Assembly: GCA_963787675.1 (NCBI GenBank)
Contig: CAWBDV010000003.1
Span: 310,001 to 374,000 of the forward strand
Direction: 5' to 3'
Length of the DNA stretch: 64,000 nt
Source of the DNA: JAJPKK01 sp963787675
Lineage (GTDB): Bacteria; Pseudomonadota; Alphaproteobacteria; Rhizobiales; Xanthobacteraceae
Of the stretch, positions 51,615 to 59,186 are shown piece by piece. The notes beneath the pieces were generated by a model. The model worked only from the letters and a program-made list of their open reading frames with translations, was not told where the DNA came from and made no database searches. Made by a program: the position numbers and the translations under genes. Within the stretch, counting starts at the first letter, position 1; every line of letters starts with the position of its first letter.

Positions 51615-52325
51615 CTAGACGGAGGGCTCCTCGACCACCGGGCCGAAGACCCCTTCAAATTCGTGCCGCAGGACGACATCGACATCGCGAAGCGTGGCCG
51701 CGTGGCCGAGCGCAGCGAGGCTTGTCACGCCATAACGCGGGTTGGCGACGCCGCAGGGCACGATGCCGTCAAAATGCTCAAGGTCCGGATCGACGTTGAG
51801 GCTGATCCCGTGCAGGCTCACCCAGCGTTTCACGCGGATGCCGATCGCGGCAATCTTGTCCTCGCGATTCTCGCCGGGACGGCGCACCCACACTCCGACC
51901 CGGTCCTCGCGCCGCTCGCCGGCGATGCCGAACGCCGCAAGCGTGCGGATCAACCATTCCTCGAGATCGGCGACGAAGCGGCGAACGTCGGAGCCACGCC
52001 GCCTGAGGTCGAGCATCACGTAGGCGACGCGTTGGCCGGGGCCGTGATAGGTGAACTGGCCGCCGCGGCCGGCGACGAAGACCGGGAAGCGGGCGGAAAG
52101 CAAATCTTCGCGGCGCGCGCTCGTGCCGGACGTATAGAGCGGCGGATGCTCGATCAGCCAGACGAGTTCGCCGGCATCGCCCGCCGCAATGGCGGCGACG
52201 CGTTCCTCCATGACGGCAAGCGCGCGCTCGTAGCCGACCGGCGCTGCCTCGCCGCGCCAGCCGATCGGCGCGCCTGCCGGCTGCGCGCGCGGCGCCGCCG
52301 CGATCGCCTCGCGCGTCTTAATCAT
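51615..52325 (-). CDS. lipB: Octanoyltransferase LipB
   Basis: The 236-residue product transfers octanoyl groups from acyl carrier protein to lipoyl domains, the first step of lipoate synthesis. Marks are VWLIEHPPLYTSGTSA, GRGGQFTYHGPGQRVAYVMLDL (the RGG..T.HGPGQ motif), KIAAIGIRVKRWVSLHGISLNV (catalytic Lys in KIAAIG) and FDGIVPCGVANPRYGVTSL with the catalytic Cys of PCG. It stands alone, divergent from the FliN-like gene. Confidence 0.96.
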   Translation of the reverse strand: MIKTREAIAAAPRAQPAGAPIGWRGEAAPVGYERALAVMEERVAAIAAGDAGELVWLIEHPPLYTSGTSARREDLLSARFPVFVAGRGGQFTYHGPGQRVAYVMLDLRRRGSDVRRFVADLEEWLIRTLAAFGIAGERREDRVGVWVRRPGENREDKIAAIGIRVKRWVSLHGISLNVDPDLEHFDGIVPCGVANPRYGVTSLAALGHAATLRDVDVVLRHEFEGVFGPVVEEPSV

Positions 52326-52428
52326 TCGCTAACCATGATCGTGCCACGTAAGCGGTGAGGGGCGTCCGGTGCCATCCGGAATCGGCGCTCTGCATCACCT
52401 GACGTCACGAACCGCAAGGACATCCCCT

Positions 52429-52677
52429 GTGTCCATCCTGGAAAAGTGCTCCGTCGATATATCGGTTGTCCTCGGCTCCGCGTCCATGCCGATCCACCAG
52501 GTGCTGAGGCTCGGCCGCGGCGCCATCATCGAACTCGACGCCACGGAAGACGACGAGGTGCGAATCCTCGCCAACAACATGCCGATCGCCTCCGGCCTCG
52601 TGGTGGTCAATGGCAACCGCGTCGCCGTCGAGGTGAAGGAAATGCTGCCGCGCCCGCCCGACGGGCGCGTTCGCTAG
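52429..52677 (+). CDS. FliN-like C-ring protein (SpoA domain), orphan
   Basis: The 82-residue product is a single SpoA domain: VDISVVLGSASMPIHQVLRLGRGAIIELD, VRILANNMPIASGLVVVNGNRVAVEV, as in FliN or the C-terminus of FliM. FliN forms the cytoplasmic C-ring of the flagellar motor. No other flagellar gene is in the window, so it is either a relocated fliN-type gene or an unrelated SpoA-domain protein. I prefer GTG 52429, which has AAGGA upstream; an in-frame GTG at 52369 is the alternative. Confidence 0.75.
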   Translation: MSILEKCSVDISVVLGSASMPIHQVLRLGRGAIIELDATEDDEVRILANNMPIASGLVVVNGNRVAVEVKEMLPRPPDGRVR

Positions 52678-52871
52678 GCGCATTGCGGGCGGCGGCCTAA
52701 GGCGCACCGCAGGGCAGGGGGCGCCGTAAGGCCCTGGCGTAGTGCAGGAAAGCGTCTCAGGGTCGATATTGTCCGCCCGGTCCGGTCGCCCTTGTACCGC
52801 GGCGAGCGATTTGTTACATCCTGCGCCGTTGCCTAGACGCCTTGGCCTTTCGGCACGGCGTTCTCCCCGAT

Positions 52872-52956
52872 GCGGTCGTGGCGGAATTGGTAGACGCGCT
52901 AGCTTGAGGTGCTAGTGGGGCAACTCGTGGAGGTTCGAGTCCTCTCGACCGCACCA
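52872..52956 (+). tRNA. tRNA-Leu (anticodon GAG)
   Basis: The acceptor arms GCGGTCG (52872-52878) and CGACCGC (52946-52952) pair perfectly, followed by discriminator A and an encoded CCA. The anticodon stem CTAGC/GCTAG holds the loop TTGAGGT, giving GAG, which reads CUC and CUU. A long variable arm (class II tRNA) follows, then the T arm with GGTTCGAGTCC. An integrase gene begins 110 bases downstream, so this is a likely integration target. Confidence 0.97.
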
Positions 52957-53065
52957 TTCATCGTTTCCGCTCTTGCCAATCAATAGCTTATTGACATCCT
53001 TTGCATTTTACAATTGCGATCCTACATATTCCGCTACAAAATGGCTTTGTAGCTAGTTGAATTCC

Positions 53066-54742
53066 ATGCCCCGTGTCGCGACCAAGCTCATGCCCGCCGG
53101 TAGGGGCGGATTCATCGCCCGCAAGGTCATCCCCTTCGATGTCCGCGACGACTACGTCAAGCTTTACGGCCAGCGCACCGAAGAACGTTTGAACACGGGA
53201 CCAATGCCGGTCACGCTCGCGCGAGCAAAGCACCGCGAATGGTCGTCTGAGATCGAAGCGCGGATCGCGAACATCCGCGCGGGACGCAACGGCGAAGGTC
53301 GCGCGCTCACCCCTAAAGAGGCGCGAGCCTTGGCGGGCGAGTGGTACACCTGGTTCGTCGCCCGCATGGCCGTGCATAAGTGGTCCGCGGATGTTTGGGA
53401 GGACTACTACGGGCTGGTGCGCTCCGAACTCTACGGCCCCGCGATGGCTGGCGGGGTGTTCTCAGGCGATCCCCTCGACTTCTGGGAGCGCGACAACGGC
53501 ATGCGTGAGCGTGTGCGTCCGATCATCGCCGACGAAGCGAAGTCCCAGCAGTTCTTGGCTGCGAAACAACTCGTCTTGGACGAAGCGTCGCGGGCGATGT
53601 TTTTGGATTTTGTCACGCGTGATTTCTTCGCTGCCGTAACACTGCTTGCTGGGCGCGCCCGCGGTGATTACGGGCCGGATAAGTGGAGCGAACAGTTCCC
53701 TGTTCCTGAACGACCAGCAGACTCGAGCTTAACCCCATGGGCACTATTTGAACGCTGGATCGAGCGATCCAAGCCAGCTGCCTCGACGGTAAATCGATGG
53801 CGGGCTGTGTTTGTCCGGTTGCAGAGTGATTTCCCGAACACGAATGCGGCGGCGCTATTGCCGGAGCAAATGCAGGCATGGGCCCACGAGCTTATCGATG
53901 CCGACAGGACCGCCGGCACCGTCGCCAATATCTGGGTTCGCGCCGCCCGGACGGTGTTTGCATTTGCGGTCGAGGAGAAACTGATCGCGCGCAACCCATT
54001 CGTCGGTTGGCGCGTGAAGGTGCCAAAGACGACCAGGACGCGCGAGACCCAGGCGTTCACCGACGACGAAATGAGCGCAATATTGGATGCCGCGCGGGCG
54101 ATTGATGTCCGTAGCAAGGGCGATGCAGCCAAGCGCTGGTGTCCATGGCTGGCAGCGTACAGCGGCGCGCGTATGGGCGAGCTCACCCAACTGCGCGGTG
54201 TCGACATCATCGAACGTGATGGCATCCATGCCCTGAAAATCTCGCCCGAAGCTGGCACCACGAAAACCGGACAGACGCGCACGGTGCCGCTTCATGAACA
54301 TTTGATCGAGCAAGGCTTTCTTGCGTTCGTGAAGGCGAGCGGCAACGGGCCGCTATTCTATAACGAACCCAAGCAACTCCCTGCAGCATCGAACGATGCA
54401 ACCAATCCCCGCAAGCCGCGCTATGTGAAAGCGCGGGAGCACCTCGCTGCATGGGTTCGCGGGCTTGGCGTCAATGATCCTGGGGTTTCCCCCAATCACG
54501 GGTGGCGCCACACATTTAAGGCTTTGGGCTTCCGCGGCGGCATCCCCGAAAAGATACTTGACGCTATCGTAGGACACGCACCCGCATCGATCGGGCGCGC
54601 CTACGGCGAACCCACGCTGTCGGACAAAGCTCGAGAGCTTCACAAATTTCCAAGGTATCGACCGCGCTCGATTGATGGCGCGCGCAGTTTGGAACTCGCC
54701 GCTCACAAATCGCGCGCTCACGACAAAATCAAAGGGAACTGA
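53066..54742 (+). CDS. int: Tyrosine recombinase (integrase) of a tRNA-Leu-associated element
   Basis: The 558-residue product is a large phage-type integrase. The catalytic domain shows Arg in YSGARMGELTQLRGVD (about residue 367), the box HGWRHTFK near 478, IVGHAPASIGRAYG near 505-512 with the second His and the nucleophile Tyr. The N-terminal half includes a helical region (EARALAGEWYTWFVARMAVH) and a SAM-like core-binding domain. It lies directly after tRNA-Leu in the same direction, the usual position of an island integrase. TTGACA (about 52992) could be part of its promoter. Confidence 0.92.
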   Translation: MPRVATKLMPAGRGGFIARKVIPFDVRDDYVKLYGQRTEERLNTGPMPVTLARAKHREWSSEIEARIANIRAGRNGEGRALTPKEARALAGEWYTWFVARMAVHKWSADVWEDYYGLVRSELYGPAMAGGVFSGDPLDFWERDNGMRERVRPIIADEAKSQQFLAAKQLVLDEASRAMFLDFVTRDFFAAVTLLAGRARGDYGPDKWSEQFPVPERPADSSLTPWALFERWIERSKPAASTVNRWRAVFVRLQSDFPNTNAAALLPEQMQAWAHELIDADRTAGTVANIWVRAARTVFAFAVEEKLIARNPFVGWRVKVPKTTRTRETQAFTDDEMSAILDAARAIDVRSKGDAAKRWCPWLAAYSGARMGELTQLRGVDIIERDGIHALKISPEAGTTKTGQTRTVPLHEHLIEQGFLAFVKASGNGPLFYNEPKQLPAASNDATNPRKPRYVKAREHLAAWVRGLGVNDPGVSPNHGWRHTFKALGFRGGIPEKILDAIVGHAPASIGRAYGEPTLSDKARELHKFPRYRPRSIDGARSLELAAHKSRAHDKIKGN

Positions 54743-54744
54743 CC

Positions 54745-55170
54745 GTGATCAATAAAGGGCTGATCTTCGACGGTCTCGTTTTTGCAACATACCGCGATCG
54801 AGCATTGTACATTCGCACTTTGGTTCGGGACCGTCCTCAATGGTTGAAAGACAACCCAGGACTTTGGGAGACGATTGAGGACGCGGAACGGAAGGATGCC
54901 CGTTCGGCAGAGCAAGAGATCGGAGGTGAGCCGTCCGTAATCGGACCTTGTTCTCCCGCCGACGCTGACACCCAAAGTGATAGCAACGATTCCGCTAACA
55001 TAGACGTTCGCCTCGAAACCTCTCGCCTTCAGATCAGTCGCCCCTGCCGGAAGCGCCTTCGCCAGCGATTGCTCCTTCAGTGTCCTCAAGCATTGGAGAC
55101 GAAGTCACGATCGAAGGGCGGCGTTATGTCACCTCTGAACAGCTCGCATCGATGCTCGGAATTTCGCTGA
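54745..55170 (+). CDS. Unknown protein after the integrase, probably the N-terminal part of a split HTH gene
   Basis: GTG 54745 lies two bases after the integrase stop and has AGGGAA upstream. The first 70 residues (LIFDGLVFATYRDRALYIRT, RPQWLKDNPGLWETIEDAE) look like a real helical protein. After about residue 85 the frame becomes Arg/Cys-rich and implausible, while the overlapping frame from about 54999 reads SPSDQSPLPEAPSPAIAPS and continues into the HTH domain at 55080. A frameshift between 54999 and 55080 is therefore likely. The function is unknown; by position it may be an element regulator. Confidence 0.5.
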   Translation: MINKGLIFDGLVFATYRDRALYIRTLVRDRPQWLKDNPGLWETIEDAERKDARSAEQEIGGEPSVIGPCSPADADTQSDSNDSANIDVRLETSRLQISRPCRKRLRQRLLLQCPQALETKSRSKGGVMSPLNSSHRCSEFR

Positions 55171-55322
55171 GGACACTCTCCCGCTGGTGCAAAGAGCGGG
55201 GTAGTCCACCGAAAACCAAAGTCGGTAGCAAGGTCTTCTTCGAAGAAGACAAGATTCCCGAATGGAGGTCGCGTCGACAAATGGCGCCTGCCGGAGATCG
55301 CCATAAAAAAGAGGCGAGTTAG
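55080..55322 (+). CDS. Excisionase-like / MerR-type helix-turn-helix protein
   Basis: The 80-residue frame contains VTIEGRRYVTSEQLASMLGISLRTLSRWCKERGSPPKTKVG, a helix-turn-helix domain of the excisionase/MerR-like class (helix_turn_helix_17), and ends with KVFFEEDKIPEWRSRRQ. Such proteins direct excision or regulate the integrase of mobile elements. GTG 55080 has no ribosome-binding site, and the frame is open upstream to 54999, so the domain probably belongs to one protein with 54745-55080, split by a frameshift. The gap 55323-55614 shows nothing recognisable. Confidence 0.6.
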   Translation: MSSSIGDEVTIEGRRYVTSEQLASMLGISLRTLSRWCKERGSPPKTKVGSKVFFEEDKIPEWRSRRQMAPAGDRHKKEAS

Positions 55323-55614
55323 CACCGCGCACGATAAGACCCTCAAGACAGCCGAGCGCATAAGCACGGAGCTAAGAGTTCTCTCTATGGAGTTTGTTCG
55401 AGGCGACCCATGCCTTCCAAGCGCTGCGGGCGCGAGAGAGGGCCAGAACAGATTGATAATGGCCGCAGCTCTGAATAGTCGCAGGCACCGGATCTTCGAT
55501 TGAACATCGACAAAAGATGCGCGCGAACACCGTGCAGACCATGCGCCGCAAATATCGCTACCGGCAATTTGCCAACCAATTTTGACACACGATCGAACAA
55601 TAGCTTCCCCTTCG

Positions 55615-56824
55615 CTACAACGCGTCGAGCTTGCGGACGCAAACTCCGTCCGCGGCCTTTCCATTAAACGCTTCGGTAATCCTCATCCGTCCACCGCAAC
55701 AACGGCAAGGCGGCACTTCCAATTTGGGGGCGATGGGCTTAGCGGGAGCTGCGCTCCCCGAACTCTCTGATGAGACTGGCACCCCGAGCAACCCTCTACA
55801 GAGCACCAGCTTCTCAGCACGGTGTCCATTGGCGAGGAAGCCGTAGTGGCGAATGCGAGGAAGCCGTAGTGGCGAATGCGATGAAAGCCGTTGGGGAGCA
55901 CGTGAAGTAAGAACCGACGAATGAACTCGCCGACCCCAATGCGCATGATCTTGGTTCTGTGACCTGCCTGTTCCCGGTAGTCAGTCCAACGGAATCTGAC
56001 GTCCCTATCATCCAAATTCAGCAAGCGATTGTTGCTGATGGCAGTGCGATGAGTGTACCGTGTGAGATACGCCAGCACCTGCTTGGGACCGCCGAACGTC
56101 TTCTTGGCATAAACCCTCCAATCGGTTCGTCGCAATGCTCCGACCGTGTCGCAAAATGCTTCGGGGTCGTTGAGGGCAATCAGATTTGTGAGGAACCTCA
56201 ACTCACCAGCCTCGAACGCCGCGGTGATGTGTTGGAGAAACAGTCCTCTGAAGAGCCGCGATAGAATCCGGACCGAAAGGAAACGCCCGCGCTTGAACGC
56301 AATCCATCGGTTGCCATTGGGCGAAATGCCGCCAGCAGGAACGATGCAATGTAGGTGAGGATGGTGATCGAGCTTCTGGCCCCATGTATGAAGGACGGCA
56401 GTAACGCCGATGTCAGCACCAAGATGTTTGGGATCAGCCGCAAGGGTACTGAGAGCCTCGGATGCTGCTTTGAACAGCAATCGATAGACCACGGCCTTGT
56501 TTTGAAACGCGATCGCTCCAATAGACGCCGGAAGCGTGAATACCACGTGGAAATAGGGTACGGGCAGCAGTTCCGCTTCGCGCGCCGCGAGCCAAGCTGT
56601 GGCCGTCGACCACTGACACTTTGGGCAATGCCGATTGCGGCAAGAATTGTAGGCGACGCGCACATGCGCACAGTCCTCGCAGCGTTCGACATGACCACCC
56701 AGCGCTGCTGTCCGGCAACATTCGATCGCCGTCATGACGCGTCGTTGGGTAACGCTCACATGGCCAGCGTTGGCCGCGCGCCAGGCGTCACCGTGTGCGC
56801 GAAAAACATCGGCGACCTCGAGGC
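55615..56824 (-). pseudogene. IS91-family transposase, broken
   Basis: The sequence encodes an IS91-type rolling-circle (HUH) transposase. Marks are LEVADVFRAHGDAWRAANAGHV, the zinc cluster CEDCAHVRVAYNSCRNRHCPKC, VLHTWGQKLDHHPHLHCIVPAGG with the HUH motif (HLHCIV region), and KKTFGGPKQVLAYLTRYTHRTAISN. Two defects are visible. A 23-bp tandem duplication at 55832-55877 shifts the frame after HYGFLA, so the true C-terminus (NGHRAEKLVLCRGLLGVPVS, then CRCCGGRM) lies in another frame down to 55615. The 5' end lacks a normal start and runs into unrelated sequence near 56824. Confidence 0.88.
55832..55877. repeat. 23-bp exact tandem duplication inside the IS91 transposase
   Basis: GCGAGGAAGCCGTAGTGGCG plus AAT occurs twice in direct succession (55832-55854 and 55855-55877). 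Since 23 is not divisible by three, the duplication shifts the transposase frame. It is a typical replication-slippage event. Confidence 0.95.
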
Positions 56825-56827
56825 TAG

Positions 56828-57085
56828 CCCCCGCGCGCTCCTGCGCGCGCGCCGATCCCCCGACCAAAACTCCTGCCGCCGCAGAGCGAGCCGCCGCAAC
56901 GCGAGCCGCCGCAACGCGAGCCGCCGGAGAGGGACAAGCTGGAGAGCGAGCCGCAGCTGCCGCCGGTGACGTCGCCGACCACAGCGCCGATGACCGAGTC
57001 GGCCGCCATGCCGAAGCCGCAGACCGAGCCGGCGAGCTACCGGGTAGCGCCGAAACCCAACCGCTTTGAAAAAAGGACATTATAG
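56828..57085 (+). pseudogene. 3' end of an unidentified gene truncated by the IS91 element
   Basis: An open frame with strong G/C in third codon positions runs from the IS91 boundary to a TAG at 57083-57085. It reads as a Pro/Glu/Gln-rich tail: PPQREPPQREPPERDKLESE, PQLPPVTSPTTAPMTESA, and ends ASYRVAPKPNRFEKRTL. It contains two copies of the 15-base unit encoding PPQRE. No start codon is available, so it appears to be the tail of a gene cut by the insertion. The family is unknown. Confidence 0.4.
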
Positions 57086-57648
57086 CCCCACCGTTAACCA
57101 CTCTTGCGATCCCTCACGCGCGCGCGAGGGCCTGAGCCAGCGCCCTCGTCATTTTTAGCTTTACGCGTGCCGGCATCAACCCCATCGGGTCCACCGACTG
57201 CTCGCGGAAATTTACCGAGGTCGACCTCCGACGGGCAACACGAGACTTCTCGATTTCATCGAGGACTGCACCGACCCGGCCATGAACGACATGCCTCCCA
57301 CTGACGCGAACTCCAGATAGGATTTCAAAATCTCTGGGTCCAGGCGTCCGAATTTTCTCCATCCCTCCTCGCGCGAGTCCTCTCGCTCGAGCAGAGCGCC
57401 GATTTAATTTTTAGCTTTTTGCGGGACGGGCTTCAACCGCGGTAGCTTTGCGGTCCAAATTGCAGGGCGGCATCGGGCGCGATACCCAGCACTTCTCCAT
57501 CGCCATTCCTCCGGTTTCCTTGCCTCCGATTGAACCCTGAGGGCACGTCGTTTTGGCGCCGTTGGCGGAAAACGGAAGCAACGCCAGGTCGGCTCGATGG
57601 CGCCGCGCGCTTTTGGCAACGAACCAGTCCGCAACCGAATCTTTTGAA
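57086..57648. other. Gene-poor stretch in the accessory scar
   Basis: No convincing gene is present. A CGCGCGCGCG palindrome with flanking CCTCA...GAGG lies near 57114-57130. Two near-identical motifs, TTTTTAGCTTTACGCGTGC (about 57152) and TTTTTAGCTTTTTGCGGG (about 57409), may be remnants of a duplicated edge. A minus-strand frame at 57114-57362 has weak protein character only and is not called. Confidence 0.4.
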
Positions 57649-57707
57649 GGTAGAGCACCTCGTTCGGGACGAGGGGGTCGCAGGTTCAAATCCTGCCACT
57701 CCGACCA
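57649..57707 (+). other. 3' part of tRNA-Pro(CGG), probable attachment-site remnant
   Basis: The sequence is a perfect tRNA 3' portion: D-stem half GAGC, anticodon stem CCTCG/CGAGG with loop TTCGGGA (anticodon CGG), five-base variable loop, T stem GCAGG/CCTGC with loop TTCAAAT, acceptor strand CACTCCG, discriminator A and CCA at 57705-57707. The 5' acceptor strand CGGAGTG and 5' D arm are missing, so it is not a working tRNA. Such 3' fragments are left as the far attachment site of an element that inserted into an intact tRNA-Pro gene. Confidence 0.85.
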
Positions 57708-57841
57708 GCACTTAGCCAATTCATTGATTTGATTTGCCACACCTTGCGCCACACCTCGGCGGCTCGCTCGGCGCTGCATTGCCAACCCAGCATCAAAGGG
57801 TCAGCCTCTGAGGTGACGAGGACCATAGCGTCAAGGCGACA

Positions 57842-57961
57842 ATGTCCGCCATCGCGATCACCCTCCACGTACTCGCCGCCGTCGTATGGGTTGGCGGCAT
57901 GTTCGTAATCTACGTCTGTCTCCGACCACCGCTTGGCACACTCGATGCGCGGCAGCGCCTT
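57842..57961 (+). pseudogene. copD-like gene, 5' fragment
   Basis: ATG 57842 begins MSAIAITLHVLAAVVWVGGMFVIYVCLRP, the typical first transmembrane segment of the CopD family of copper-resistance membrane proteins (start ..LHVLAAVVWVGGMF). After about 40 residues (LDARQRL) the reading frame continues directly into an IS630-type transposase, so the rest of copD is lost. I do not find the missing copD portion on the other side of the insertion sequence. Confidence 0.75.
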
Positions 57962-58826
57962 CGGGAGGCAGCCGAACACTACGAAGTGAGCCCGAGTACC
58001 GCGGTGATCTGGGTGAAGTGCTTTCGCGAGACTGGCCGCTGTGCTGCCAAACCGCGTGGTGGGAGCACATCGCCGCTGGAGAAGCACGCGGACGTTTTGC
58101 TGGCGCTGATCGAAGTGGAGCCTGACCTGACGCTGGACGAGGTGGTCTGCGCGATGCGTGAGAACAAGAATTCCTGGCAGCCGCACAGCGGTCTGGCGGT
58201 TTTTTCAACGACACAAGATCACCTTCAAAAAAAAGCTTGCGGGCGGCCGAGCAGCAACGTGCGGACGTAGCCCGGGCACGCCGACACTGGATGCGCGAAC
58301 AGGGCCTGTTCGATCCGGCCCGGCTGGTGTTCATCGATGAAACTTCGGCCAATACCAAGATGGTGCGGCTTTACGGCCGTTGCGCCCGCGGCGAGCGGCT
58401 GGTGGACCTTGGGCCACAAGGTCATTGGAAGACGATCACCTTCGTTGCCGCTCTGCGCCAGAATGGCATGACGGCGCCGTGTACAATCGACGGGGCAATG
58501 ACTGGGAGGAGATTCTTGACCTACGTCGAGCGTTGTCTCGTCCCGACCCTCAAGCGTAATGACATCGTGATGCTCGACAATCTTCCAGCGCACAAGGCCG
58601 CGGTATCCGCGAGGCCGTCGAAGCGCGCGGCGCGACGCTTCGCTATCTGCCCAAATATTCCCCCGACCTGAACCCGATCGAGATGCCCTTCAGCCAGATG
58701 AAGGCCTATCTGCGCAAGGCGGGCGAGCGCACAATTCCTCGACTGCGCCGTCGTATCGGATCGTTCGCCCGAAAGCTCACCGCCCGCCAAGCTGCCAATT
58801 ATTTCAGGCACGCAGGCGATGCGTGA
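57962..58826 (+). pseudogene. IS630-family transposase, decayed
   Basis: The remnant begins inside the HTH domain (REAAEHYEVSPSTAVIWVK), so the first residues are missing. The DDE domain follows as RLVFIDETSANTKMVRLYGR (first Asp), TFVAALRQNGMTAP, NDIVMLDNLPAHKAA (second Asp) and, in another frame, YLPKYSPDLNPIEMPFSQMKAYLRK (Glu). At least three frame changes are visible: near 58160, near 58235 and near 58603. It is inactive. Confidence 0.9.
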
Positions 58827-58860
58827 AATCGATCGGAATCCGCTCTAAGTGGAACCCGCG

Positions 58861-59049
58861 ATGACTTCGGCCTCCATTCTCGGAATTTTCGGCATCGCGG
58901 TGGTTCTGTATCTCATCGTATCGCTTCGCGTACTGCGGCAATACGAACGGGCTGATCCTTGTTATGGCGATTTCGATCTATGTGCTTGGGCAAAGTCCGC
59001 GCCAGCGAGTGCAAACTTAACGGACTGCGTGAGCCACCTTGTGGTCTGA
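58861..59049 (+). pseudogene. Slipin/stomatin-like protein, N-terminal fragment
   Basis: ATG 58861 begins MTSASILGIFGIAVVLYLIVSLRVLRQYERA. The hydrophobic hairpin followed by LR.YERA resembles the start of slipin/SPFH band-7 proteins (..ILREYERGVVF). After the ER the sequence departs (DPCYGDFDL, then ends VSHLVV), so only the N-terminal 30 residues remain. It lies just beyond the IS630 remnant, consistent with IS-mediated loss. Confidence 0.55.
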
Positions 59050-59186
59050 CCGGCTTCCTATGGGCTGCTCGCGGAGGATGTTAATCTCAAGACCAGCGAG
59101 GTGTGAGGGAACTTTCCTCAAACCTACTCTATGGCCGGACTGTTATTGACGGCGATGCGGTTGTCGCGGAGTTGGGAGGTTCGAAA

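Noticed and set aside
57433..57711. Minus-strand protein starting MLVGVAGFEPATPSSRT
   Set aside because: This is the well-known false protein created by reading a tRNA 3' end on the opposite strand; the sequence is the tRNA-Pro remnant.
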